This document shows, one piece after another, positions 27,502 through 36,744 of a stretch of DNA of 64,000 bases (within the stretch, counting starts at the first letter, position 1; every line of letters starts with the position of its first letter). The DNA is taken from the NCBI GenBank assembly GCA_016218825.1, contig JACRCV010000027.1:35770-99769 (forward strand), given 5' to 3'. Both the position numbers and the translations under genes were made by a program. The notes under the pieces were generated by a model, which did not search any database, was not told where the DNA came from, and worked only from the letters and a program-made list of their open reading frames with translations. This DNA comes from Deltaproteobacteria bacterium (GTDB lineage Bacteria > Myxococcota > XYA12-FULL-58-9).

Positions 27502-29040
27502 CTAATCAGCCCACGAGCGCGCGAGCTTGCCGACGCTCGCCTCGACGGCGTCGAGGACGGTGCAGCGCTCGACGGCGGCGGCCATGTTGTTGTGGTCGTT
27601 GAACAACGGCCGATCGACGTCCAAGTGGCGGACGGTCTCGCGCACCGCGGCGCGCGCCGCTTCTGTGCCTTTGCCGAAATGGAACTCGCGGAAGTCGAGG
27701 GCCTGCGCCGCGGCGATGAGCTCGATGGCCAACACCCCGTGGGCGTTGGTCAGGATCTGCCGGGCCTTCAACGCCCCGTTCATCCCCATGCTGACGAAGT
27801 CCTCCTGGTCGGCGGCGGCGGGGATCGACTGGATGCAGGACGGCGTCGACAGGATGCGCTGCTCGACGATCAGCATGTCGGCGGTGTACTGGCTGAGCAT
27901 GTGGCCGGAGAACATCCCGGCGCCCTTGGTCAAGAACGCCGGCAGGCCGACCGACAGCGCCGGGTTCAACAGCCGGTTCAGCCGGCGCTCCGAGAGCACG
28001 CTCACCATCGTCACCCCGGCGGCGACCGCGTCGATCGGCAGGCTCACCGGCGTGCCCTGAAAGTTGGCGCCGGTCAGCACCCGAGCCTCGCCGGGCAAGA
28101 AGATCGGGTTGTCGGCCACCGCGTTGAGCTCGATCTCCACCTGGGTGCGCGCCCAGCGCAGCGCGTCGCGCAACGCGCCGACCACCTGCGGCGTCGAGCG
28201 CAGCGAGTAGGCGTCTTGGACCTTGACCTTGAGCTTGCCGGTCGCGAGGTCGGAGCCGTTGAAGACCCGGCGCAGGTTCGCGGCGGTGGTCACCGCGCCG
28301 TGAAAGCCGCGCAGCTCGTGCAGCTTCGCTTCGTAGGGCCGGAGGTTCGCGAGCAGCGCCTCGAGGGCCATCGCCGCGCAGATCTCCGCCTGGCCGATCC
28401 AGCGCTCGGTGTCGTAGAGGAACAGCGCCGCCATCCCGGTGAGCATGTTGGAGCCGTTGATCGCCGCGAGCCCGTCGCGCGCCTTCAAGCCCGGGATCGG
28501 CACCCCGGCGGCGCGCATCGCCTCGCCGGTCGGCAGCCGCTTGCCCTGGTAGAAGCACTCGCCTTCGCCCATCAGCGACAGCGCGATCTGGCTCATCGGC
28601 GACAGATCGCCGCAGGCGCCGACGCTGCCCTTCTCGCAGGCGATCGGGGTGACGCCGGCGTTGAGCAGGCGGACGTAGGTCTCGGTGATCTCGGGACGGC
28701 AGCCGGAGTGGCCGCGGGCGTGGACGTTGATGCGCGACAGCATCGCGGCGCGCACGTGCTCGACGGGCGCCGGCTGGCCGATGCCGGCGGCGTGGTTGTA
28801 GATCAGGTACATCTGGAAGTCGCGCACCTGGTCGTCGGAGAGCGCGACCTCGGAGAGCTCGCCGATGCCGGTGTTGACGCCGTACATCACCTCGCGGCGC
28901 TCGATCTTCTCCTCCAAGAGCGCGCGGCAGCCGACGATGCGATCCCGGGCGTCCTTGGCGAGCTCCACCGCCTCCTGGTGTCGCGCCACCTTGACCACGT
29001 CTTCGAGGGTGAGATGATTGCCGTTGACAACGACGGACAT
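27502..29040 (-). CDS. hutH: Histidine/aromatic amino acid ammonia-lyase (MIO family) with Ala-Cys-Gly triad
   Basis: A 512-residue member of the histidine ammonia-lyase family; ATG 29040 gives the usual length. HAL releases ammonia from histidine to make urocanate. Known HAL positions align almost without gaps: Y53, H83, the MIO triad at 142-144, N195, then Q275/Y278/R281, F327 and E413 (HAL Q277, Y280, R283, F329, E414). The MIO precursor, usually Ala-Ser-Gly, is Ala-Cys-Gly here (GSVGACGDLSP). Other differences are YNHAAG for SHAAG and QEDF for QEDH. No other hut gene is nearby, so an aromatic substrate or aminomutase activity is possible and the symbol is provisional. It is divergent from the cystathionine beta-synthase gene by 127 bp. 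Confidence 0.8.
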   Translation of the reverse strand: MSVVVNGNHLTLEDVVKVARHQEAVELAKDARDRIVGCRALLEEKIERREVMYGVNTGIGELSEVALSDDQVRDFQMYLIYNHAAGIGQPAPVEHVRAAMLSRINVHARGHSGCRPEITETYVRLLNAGVTPIACEKGSVGACGDLSPMSQIALSLMGEGECFYQGKRLPTGEAMRAAGVPIPGLKARDGLAAINGSNMLTGMAALFLYDTERWIGQAEICAAMALEALLANLRPYEAKLHELRGFHGAVTTAANLRRVFNGSDLATGKLKVKVQDAYSLRSTPQVVGALRDALRWARTQVEIELNAVADNPIFLPGEARVLTGANFQGTPVSLPIDAVAAGVTMVSVLSERRLNRLLNPALSVGLPAFLTKGAGMFSGHMLSQYTADMLIVEQRILSTPSCIQSIPAAADQEDFVSMGMNGALKARQILTNAHGVLAIELIAAAQALDFREFHFGKGTEAARAAVRETVRHLDVDRPLFNDHNNMAAAVERCTVLDAVEASVGKLARSWAD

Positions 29041-29167
29041 CCTGGCGACTCCTTGAGTGCGCGTGCGAGCGCGCGCGGCGCTTCGGGCGCGGACTATGGC
29101 AAATCCGACCGCTGCCGGCAATCGGCCCCGGGCGGCTCGAGGAGTGATCACAGGAGAGGCGCTACCG

Positions 29168-30538
29168 ATGCAGACCTTCGCCAACGTTCTCGAGGCTATC
29201 GGCCGGACCCCGCTCGTCCGCTTGAACAAGGTCGTGGGCGCCAAAGACGCCACGGTGTTCGCGAAGCTCGAGTACCTGAACCCGGGCGGCTCGATCAAAG
29301 ACCGGATGGCGCTCTTCATCATCGAGGCGGCGGAGAAGGACGGTCGCCTGAAGCCCGGCAGCACCATCGTCGAGAACACCAGCGGCAACACCGGCGTCGG
29401 CGTCGCGCTCGCGGCGGCGGTGAAGGGTTACCAGTGTGTCTTCACGATGCCCGACAAGATGTCGAAGGAGAAGCAGGACACCCTGAAGGCCTTCGGCGCC
29501 CAGGTGGTCGTGACCCCGACCAACGTCGCCGCCGACTCCCCGGAGAGCTACTACTCGGTGGCGAAGCGCATCGCCGCCGAGACCCCGAACAGCTTCTATC
29601 TGAACCAGTACCACAACCCGCAGAACATCGAGGCCCACTACCGGCTCACCGCGCCGGAGATCTGGGAGCAGAGCGGCGGCAAGCTCGACTGCTTCGTCGC
29701 CGGCATCGGCACCGGCGGGACGATGAGCGGCTGCGGCAAGTACTTCAAGGAGAAGAACCCGGCGGTGAAGAACATCGGCGTCGATCCGGTGGGCTCGGTG
29801 TATCACTCGCTGTTCAAGACCGGGCAGCTGTCGAAGCCGCACGTCTACAAGGTCGAGGGCATCGGCGAGGACATGATCTGCGGCGCCATGGATCTGACGG
29901 TGATGGACGACGTCCGCCAGGTCGACGACCGGCAGGCCTTCCTGATGGCGCGGCGGCTGGCGCGCGAGGAGGGGATCCTGGCCGGCGGCTCGAGCGGCGC
30001 GGCGGTGCACGTCGCGGTGGAGATGGCGCGCGAGCTCGGGCGCGGCCGCACCGTCGTCGTGCCGCTGCCGGACGGCGGTCGCTCCTACATCTCGAAGTTC
30101 TTCTCCGACGAGTGGATGCGCGACAACGGCTTCCTCACCGCCGCCGGGCTCAAAGCGGCAACCGTCGGCGACGTGCTCGGCCTGCGGCGCGGCAAGGTGG
30201 TGACCGCGAAGGCGACTGACCGCATCCCTGCCATCATCGGCATCTTGAAGGATCACGACATCTCGCAGGTCCCGGTGGTCGACGCGGGCGGCAAGGCCGT
30301 CGGCATGGTGCACGAGCTCGACCTGTTGAACGCGCTGGTCGCCGGGCGGGTGAAGACCGACGACAGCGTCGCGGCGTTGGTGCATCCCCTCGAGGGCGGC
30401 GTGCGCCTCGACGAGCCGATGGCGCGCCTCAAGGAGATCTTCGACGACGACCACGTCGCGGTGGTCCTCGACGGCGACCGGGTGATCGGCATCGTCACCA
30501 AGATCGACTTGATCGCTTTTCTCGGACAGCGGATGTGA
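29168..30538 (+). CDS. Cystathionine beta-synthase with tandem CBS domains
   Basis: A 456-residue PLP enzyme that condenses serine with homocysteine to cystathionine in reverse transsulfuration. ATG 29168 follows GGAGAGG. The catalytic domain (1-~325) has GRTPLVRL, NPGGSIKDR with PLP lysine K44, ENTSGNTGVGVALAA and GTGGTMSGC. The C-terminal ~125 residues are two CBS motifs (DISQVPVVD, VAVVLDGDRVIGIVTKIDL) that bind adenosyl ligands in relatives and regulate activity. A cystathionine gamma-lyase gene follows after 41 bp with its own strong ribosome site, a typical transsulfuration operon. Confidence 0.93.
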   Translation: MQTFANVLEAIGRTPLVRLNKVVGAKDATVFAKLEYLNPGGSIKDRMALFIIEAAEKDGRLKPGSTIVENTSGNTGVGVALAAAVKGYQCVFTMPDKMSKEKQDTLKAFGAQVVVTPTNVAADSPESYYSVAKRIAAETPNSFYLNQYHNPQNIEAHYRLTAPEIWEQSGGKLDCFVAGIGTGGTMSGCGKYFKEKNPAVKNIGVDPVGSVYHSLFKTGQLSKPHVYKVEGIGEDMICGAMDLTVMDDVRQVDDRQAFLMARRLAREEGILAGGSSGAAVHVAVEMARELGRGRTVVVPLPDGGRSYISKFFSDEWMRDNGFLTAAGLKAATVGDVLGLRRGKVVTAKATDRIPAIIGILKDHDISQVPVVDAGGKAVGMVHELDLLNALVAGRVKTDDSVAALVHPLEGGVRLDEPMARLKEIFDDDHVAVVLDGDRVIGIVTKIDLIAFLGQRM

Positions 30539-30579
30539 TCGAGGGCGGGCGCCGCGCCGTTCTCGAGAGGGGAGCCACG

Positions 30580-31776
30580 ATGAGCCGACAACACCTGGAA
30601 ACGCTCGCGATCCACGCCGGGCAGCCGCCGGATCCGCTGACCGGCGCGATCATGACGCCGGTCTACCTGACCTCGACCTACGTTCAGGACGGCCCCGGCG
30701 AGCACAAGGGCTACGAGTATTCGCGCACCCAGAACCCCACCCGGCACGCGCTGCAAGACTGCATCGCGGCGCTCGAAGGCGCGGACCACGGCCTGGCGTT
30801 CGCCTCCGGCCTGGCGGCGATGGACGCGCTCGTGCACCTGTGCTCGACCGGCGACCACGTGGTCTGCTGCGACGACGTCTACGGCGGCACCTTCCGCCAG
30901 TTCGACAAGGTGTTTCGCCAGCTCGGGCTGAGCTTCACCTTCGTCGACATGACCGACCTGAAGGCGGTGACCGGGGCGATGCAGAAGAGCACGCGCCTGG
31001 TGTGGATCGAGACCCCGACGAACCCGATGCTGAAGATCATCGACATCGAGGCGGTGGCGGCGATCGCCCGCAAGCACAAGGCGCTGGCGGTGGTCGACAA
31101 CACCTTCGCGACCCCGTTCTTCCAGCAGCCGCTGGCGCTCGGCGCCGACGTCGTGCTGCACTCGACCACCAAGTACCTGAACGGCCACTCGGACGTCGTC
31201 GGCGGCGCGCTGGCGATGAACGACGGCGCGTTGTTCGAGAAGCTCAAGTTCCTGCAGAACGCGGTCGGCGCGGTGCCGGGGCCTCTCGACTGCTTCCTGG
31301 TGCTGCGCGGCCTGAAGACCCTGCACGTGCGGATGCAGCGCCACGGCGAGAACGCCGCCGCCCTCGCCCTGTGGCTCGGCAAGCGGGGAGAGGTCGAGCG
31401 GGTGATCTACCCCGGCCTCGACAGCCACCCGCAGCATCGGCTCGCCGCGAGCCAGATGTGCGGCTTCGGCGGCATGTTGGCGTTCGACCTGAAGGGCGGC
31501 CTCGCCGCGGCGCGCGCGTTCTTGAAGAGCCTGAAGGTGTTCGCCTGCGCCGAGTCGTTGGGCGGCGTCGAGAGCCTCATCGAGCACCCGGCGATCATGA
31601 CCCACTCGAGCGTGCCGGCGGCGACCAGAGCCAAGCTCGGGATCCGCGACGGCTTCATCCGGATGTCCTGCGGCATCGAGCACCTCGACGACCTCACCGC
31701 CGACCTGGAGCAAGGCTTCCAGGCGATCAAGGGCAAGGCGGGCCGGTCGACGAAGCCGACCGGGCGCGCCAAGTAG
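30580..31776 (+). CDS. Cystathionine gamma-lyase (Cys/Met metabolism PLP enzyme)
   Basis: A 398-residue fold-type-I PLP enzyme. ATG 30580 follows GAGAGGGGAG. Motifs: YSRTQNPTR, FASGLAAMDA, WIETPTNPMLKIIDI, and HSTTKYLNGHSDVVGG with PLP lysine K198. Gamma-lyase (cystathionine to cysteine) is favoured over gamma-synthase because the gene follows cystathionine beta-synthase, but sequence alone does not fully separate these. The last ~12 residues are Lys/Arg-rich and poorly conserved. It converges on udk with repeat copy e in between. Confidence 0.9.
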   Translation: MSRQHLETLAIHAGQPPDPLTGAIMTPVYLTSTYVQDGPGEHKGYEYSRTQNPTRHALQDCIAALEGADHGLAFASGLAAMDALVHLCSTGDHVVCCDDVYGGTFRQFDKVFRQLGLSFTFVDMTDLKAVTGAMQKSTRLVWIETPTNPMLKIIDIEAVAAIARKHKALAVVDNTFATPFFQQPLALGADVVLHSTTKYLNGHSDVVGGALAMNDGALFEKLKFLQNAVGAVPGPLDCFLVLRGLKTLHVRMQRHGENAAALALWLGKRGEVERVIYPGLDSHPQHRLAASQMCGFGGMLAFDLKGGLAAARAFLKSLKVFACAESLGGVESLIEHPAIMTHSSVPAATRAKLGIRDGFIRMSCGIEHLDDLTADLEQGFQAIKGKAGRSTKPTGRAK

Positions 31777-31793
31777 CCTGCACTCGGGAGAAA

Positions 31794-31878
31794 GCGATCA
31801 AGTCCCCGCCCCACCCGGGGGCGGGGAGTTAGGGGTGGGGGTGGGGAGCGCCGCGGCAACCGCGGCGCGGGACTCAAA
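31794..31878 (+). repeat. Intergenic double-hairpin repeat, full copy (e)
   Basis: An 85-base element in the convergent gap 31777-32018. Hairpin 1 is 31804-31826. Hairpin 2 is 31848-31868 (GCGCCGCGG / CCGCGGCGC, loop CAA). It ends GGGACTCAAA. Compared with copy b, base pairs inside hairpin 2 are exchanged on both arms. The remaining ~140 bases of the gap show nothing clear. Confidence 0.9.
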
Positions 31879-32018
31879 CGAAGCCCCAGACCTCGCCCTT
31901 CGTTAGCTGATCGTTCCGCGCCCTTTCTTGCGTTCCTCGCGCTCGGGGCTTCGCCTCCGCGCTGCGGTACCGGCGGGCGCGACGGTGTATTTGAGTCGAG
32001 GCGGCAAGGCTCAAGCGC

Positions 32019-32651
<633 letters not shown>

Positions 32652-32717
32652 GGCGGCGCTATAACACGGACCGGAGGGCGAGCGCCAACTGCCGCGAGGC
32701 GGCCGCGGCGAGCGCGG

Positions 32718-34421
32718 CTATCGCGGCGCCGGCTCGAGCGCGGCCCGGGTGGTGTCGTAGAGGCGGGCCACCACCGCGCCGTTGTAGTAGTAGCCGAGGA
32801 TCTGGCGGTAGGCGTGGCCGGCCTCGGCGCGGCCCACCGCGCCCACCTGACACATGCCGACGCCGTGGCCCCAGCCGCCGCCGACGAAGGTCACGGCGGC
32901 GAGCTTGTTCGCCCGATCGCGCTCTTCGTCGACGCGAAACACGCCGGAGTTCAAGTTGCCGAACAGGCGCCGGATGTTGAGCTCGTGCAACACCGTCACC
33001 TCGCCCTTGTCGCCGATGAGCCTCAGGCTCTTGACCCGGCCGCCCGGACCGCGGTCGACGACCTCGAGGTGGGTGAGGGCGCCGAGCTTGACGCTCAGAT
33101 CGGCGAGCAGGGTCGCGAGCTCGGCGGCGCTGACGATCTTGCGCCAGCGGAGCTTGTCGGGGTTCGCCTTGCTCGCCTTGCCGCAGAAGCTCGCCGGGCG
33201 GGTCCGTAGCCAGGTGTCGAGGTTGGCCGCGGTGATGCCGTGAGCGAAGGTCTCGAGCCCGGGCTCGGCCTCGACGTCGAAGTCCGGCCGGCCGCGCAAC
33301 GCCGGATCGGGGCGGTTGCCCCAGACCGCGTCGTTGTCCTCGGTGTGGCCGCCGCAGCTCGAGGAGTAGACCGTGTCGACGAGCGCGTCGTGCAGGAACA
33401 CCAGCTCGCCGGAGGTCGCGGTGACCGCGGCGGTGGCGCGCGCGTCCTCCTTGGTGACGCCGGCGTACACCTGGCAGTGCTGCTCGCTGCACAGATGGAA
33501 CGGGTCGTCGTGGTGTCTCTTGCCGAGCTTGGCGAACAGCTGGTTGCGGGCCGCGACCGCCTGGGCCTTCAACGCCTCGGGGGGCGCCGACGCGAAGATC
33601 TCGGCGGGCACGACGCCGGCGATGACGTCCTCGGCGCCGAGGACGTTGACGACCGCGAGACGGCCGTCCGGATCGACGACCACGTAGATCTCGCCTTTGA
33701 ACTGCCGATCCTCGAAGCCGTGCCAGGCGTAGCCCCTCGAGTGCTCGACGCCGTCGACCTGGATGGCGCCGCCGGGGGCGACGAGGCGCACGTAGCTGGT
33801 CGCGGTGCCGAGCGGCGCGCTCGTCGCTCTGACCTTGAGCTCGCCCCACGGGCGCTCGGCGAGGCGCGAGCTGACCACGGCGCGCACCCCGAAGCGGGCG
33901 TAGATCTCGTCGATCTTCGCGGTCGCTTCTTTGCGGGTCACGACCGGCAACACCACGCGCAGCTCGCGGTTGTCGATGACCCGGCCGCCGATGCCCAACA
34001 CCGCGCCCTCTTCGATGGTCTCGACCTCCGGGTAGCCGCGGGCCCGCCAGCCGGCGAGCGTCCAATCGAGACGGTCGGCGGCGCCCCACGGGACCCCCTC
34101 GATGTCGACGTAGGTGCGCCGCGTCGCCATCTGCGCCCGGTGGATGCTGACCTCGATGGTGTCGCCGCCGCGCACCGTGGCGCGCTTCAGGGTGCCGGCC
34201 TCGTAGAAGTCCGCCTGGATCGCGGTCGCCGAGCGCAGCGCCACCCGCTCTCTGCCGGTGGCGATGCCCAAGGTGATGAGCGGCTCACCTTTAGGCTTGA
34301 ACGCCACCCGATCGCTGTAGAGCAGGTCCATGCCGCTCGGCACCGGCGAGGGCTCGGCCTGTTCCCAAGGAGCGGCGGCGAAGGCGCACGCGAGCGCCAC
34401 GACGGCGGCAGCTGACGACAT
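32718..34421 (-). CDS. SpoIID/LytB-domain secreted protein
   Basis: A 567-residue protein with an N-terminal hydrophobic Ala-rich segment (VVALACAFAAAP), suggesting export. Residues ~260-560 form a SpoIID domain: VPAEIFASAPPEALKAQAVAARN, the Cys/His segment HLCSEQHCQVYAGV, YSSSCGGHTEDN and the C-terminal GGWGHGVGMCQVGA with YRQILGYYY. SpoIID proteins are lytic transglycosylases acting on denuded glycan strands, and LytB relatives enhance amidases. The N-terminal ~250 residues are beta-rich and unassigned. In a non-sporulating Gram-negative context it probably works in periplasmic wall remodelling. Confidence 0.88.
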   Translation of the reverse strand: MSSAAAVVALACAFAAAPWEQAEPSPVPSGMDLLYSDRVAFKPKGEPLITLGIATGRERVALRSATAIQADFYEAGTLKRATVRGGDTIEVSIHRAQMATRRTYVDIEGVPWGAADRLDWTLAGWRARGYPEVETIEEGAVLGIGGRVIDNRELRVVLPVVTRKEATAKIDEIYARFGVRAVVSSRLAERPWGELKVRATSAPLGTATSYVRLVAPGGAIQVDGVEHSRGYAWHGFEDRQFKGEIYVVVDPDGRLAVVNVLGAEDVIAGVVPAEIFASAPPEALKAQAVAARNQLFAKLGKRHHDDPFHLCSEQHCQVYAGVTKEDARATAAVTATSGELVFLHDALVDTVYSSSCGGHTEDNDAVWGNRPDPALRGRPDFDVEAEPGLETFAHGITAANLDTWLRTRPASFCGKASKANPDKLRWRKIVSAAELATLLADLSVKLGALTHLEVVDRGPGGRVKSLRLIGDKGEVTVLHELNIRRLFGNLNSGVFRVDEERDRANKLAAVTFVGGGWGHGVGMCQVGAVGRAEAGHAYRQILGYYYNGAVVARLYDTTRAALEPAPR

Positions 34422-34506
34422 GCTCGAGAGCTTAGCGGTTGCGCTCTAGGAGGGCAAAAAATCTGATGTTTCGGCGCGAGCCGGTGCCCGAGGGCGGCCT
34501 CGAGGA

Positions 34507-36741
34507 TCAGGTCACCTTCACCGCCGGATCGCCGGCGCCGGCGGCGGCGAGCTGGGCGCGGAACTTGGTGACGAGCTTCGTCACCTCGGTCTCGTCGCCG
34601 GTGTAGTTGTGGCGGTCTTCGCACGCCGACACCGCGCTCTGGAGCTCCGACCAGGTGGGGCTGGCGCCGAAGCCGTAGATCTTCTTCAAGCCGTCGAAGA
34701 TCTGGGTGTCGCGCGACGACTGATCGTAGGAGAGCGACGACGCCGCGAACAACAGCGCCATCGCGTTCTGGGTCGCCTTGTCGGCGAACAGGTGCGCGTC
34801 CTTCTTGGCGTAGTAGCGCACCGTCTCGATGTAGAGCACGACCCGCAGGGTCTCGACCGTCATGTCGGCGAGCGCCGAATTGAGCTGCACGTAGACGCTG
34901 CCGTTCTTGCCCTCGCGGCAGCGGACGTAGGTGTCCGGGTCGTCCTTGCCGTTGAACCACATCCCGTTCGGATCGCTCACCAGCCGCCTTTGGGCGTTGA
35001 GGCTCTGGAGCACGGTGTTGTAGTTGGTCGCGGTGTTCACGAACTGCAGCGCCTGGAACGCCCGGGTGCCGGCGATGCTGTCGGCGTCCACCGTCGGGAC
35101 CTTGAGCTCGAACTCCTTCGCGGTGCTCGCCGCGACGTCGGTGGTGTTGTAGCTCGGCAGCAGGTCGAAGACGTTGGGGATGCCGTCGCCGTCGTTGTCG
35201 ACGAACGCGCCGCCGCGCGGGTCGGTCGGCCAGGTCCAGTTGTTGGCGCTGTCGTGTCCCCACCAGTTGGCGTGCCTCGCCAGGTCGGCGCCGATCTCGT
35301 CCCAGCCCTTCTTGCCGAGCAGGCCGCGCGTCAACGTCATCAGGGCCAGGTAGCCTTCGCTCTCGTTGGCGTACTTGCCCTGCTGCGGATCGGTCGTGGT
35401 GCGGAAGTAGCTCGAGCAGGTCGAGGTGATGGCGTTCAGCGACGCCTCGGGGTACTTGCGCGCCTCGACGTTCTTGGTGTCGACGCCGCAGCACAGGTCG
35501 CGCATGATGATCTTGTCGCCCGCCTGCGCCGGCGCGTTCTCGAGGCTGTCCAGGGTGTTGCCGCCGAAGTCGGAGTGGCCGCCGTAGCTGACGATGTCGA
35601 CCTGCGGGTCGGACATCTTCTTGTACATGTCGGTGCGGTACTCGCGCACGTCGATCTCGATGGTCATGTCGCGGCCCCACTTGTTGAGGTCGCGATCGGT
35701 CGCCGGGATGACGACCCTGAGCTTCGCCGGTCCGCGGACCGTGTCGCCGCTCGTGAGCTCGAACTTGTACTTGCCGGTGTCGCCCTTGGCGTCGCCGACG
35801 CCCTCGGCGACCAGCTCCTTGACGAAGCCGAACAGGAAGTTCTCGCCTTCGCCGCAGACGTGGTCGATCTTGATCACCGACTTCTGGGATTGCTCCCACT
35901 TGGCGTAGTCGGCCGGCGCCTTCGGGAACAGCTTGGCGCGGCGGAGGTCGAGCTCGGCCTTCTGCGCCGCGGCCAGCTTGGCGGTGGTGGTGCTGGATTG
36001 GTCGATGTAGCCCAGGAGGCTGCGCTTCGCGAGCACGCCCATCCGCGGATCGTCGAGCACCCAGCAGAACGCCGCGAACGCCTCCGCCTGCACGGCCTTG
36101 GCCTCGGCGCTTCCGGACGGCGCCATCGCCGCCGCGTCGAACGACTTGACGAGCTCGAGGGTGAGCGCCGCGACGCTGCCCAGGAGCTGCTCGCGTTGCA
36201 CGGCCGACAGCGAGCCGAGGTCGCCGCTCGTCGCGTCGGTCATCTGCTTGAGGGCGGCGCGCTTGCCGGCCGGATCGAGCATCGCCTTGGTGAACAGGTT
36301 GTCGCCGGTGCCGAAGCTCGCCTGCAGCCAGCCGCCGGCGTGATAGAAGGTGTGGACCGCCGCCAGCGGATCGCCGGGCGCCGCGTGCGTCGACTCCATC
36401 ACGAAGCCGGCCTCGGGTTTCAAGAAGACCTTGTAGCCGCGCCGCTCCGGCAGCGCGATCACGTCGCCGGTCGCCCCCCCCTGCAACAGCCCGGGGATCT
36501 GGCCGAGGATCTTCTTCAGCAGGGTCTTGGCGCTCGGCGCCAGATCGGTCGCTGCTGCCAAGTCCTGGAAAAGCTTAGCTTCTTCTGCGGAGAGCGGCTT
36601 GCCGGCCGGTTCGCCGGGCTCGGGGGCGAGCGCGGCGTTCCACGCCTTTTGCAGCTCTCTGGCTGAGATCTTCTCCTTGGAGTACTGCGAGTCTACTTTG
36701 CGCGCGTCCTGGAGGATTCGGGAGACGGCGTCGACGGACAT
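34507..36741 (-). CDS. Large protein with possible clan-CD (caspase/gingipain-like) His-Cys core
   Basis: A 744-residue protein with no signal peptide or membrane helix; I recognise no complete family. The N-terminal ~330 residues are helical. Residues ~360-460 look like an alpha/beta peptidase core: a strand DIVSYGGHSDFGG (H389), then DKIIMRDLCCGVD (C417, C418), then LNAITSTCSSYF (C442). That order of a GH-ended strand and a Cys-ended strand resembles caspase, gingipain and clostripain folds; C417 or C442 could be the nucleophile. FVDNDGDGIPN (~535) is a calcium-type loop. The rest is helical. It starts 3 bp after the GIDE-LemA gene stop, so the pair is co-translated. Peptidase activity is inference. 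Confidence 0.55.
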   Translation of the reverse strand: MSVDAVSRILQDARKVDSQYSKEKISARELQKAWNAALAPEPGEPAGKPLSAEEAKLFQDLAAATDLAPSAKTLLKKILGQIPGLLQGGATGDVIALPERRGYKVFLKPEAGFVMESTHAAPGDPLAAVHTFYHAGGWLQASFGTGDNLFTKAMLDPAGKRAALKQMTDATSGDLGSLSAVQREQLLGSVAALTLELVKSFDAAAMAPSGSAEAKAVQAEAFAAFCWVLDDPRMGVLAKRSLLGYIDQSSTTTAKLAAAQKAELDLRRAKLFPKAPADYAKWEQSQKSVIKIDHVCGEGENFLFGFVKELVAEGVGDAKGDTGKYKFELTSGDTVRGPAKLRVVIPATDRDLNKWGRDMTIEIDVREYRTDMYKKMSDPQVDIVSYGGHSDFGGNTLDSLENAPAQAGDKIIMRDLCCGVDTKNVEARKYPEASLNAITSTCSSYFRTTTDPQQGKYANESEGYLALMTLTRGLLGKKGWDEIGADLARHANWWGHDSANNWTWPTDPRGGAFVDNDGDGIPNVFDLLPSYNTTDVAASTAKEFELKVPTVDADSIAGTRAFQALQFVNTATNYNTVLQSLNAQRRLVSDPNGMWFNGKDDPDTYVRCREGKNGSVYVQLNSALADMTVETLRVVLYIETVRYYAKKDAHLFADKATQNAMALLFAASSLSYDQSSRDTQIFDGLKKIYGFGASPTWSELQSAVSACEDRHNYTGDETEVTKLVTKFRAQLAAAGAGDPAVKVT

Positions 36742-36744
36742 GGC

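Noticed and set aside
27433..30219. A 928-codon plus-strand frame over the ammonia-lyase and CBS genes
   Set aside because: The first half is antisense to the lyase and the second is an out-of-frame reading of CBS.
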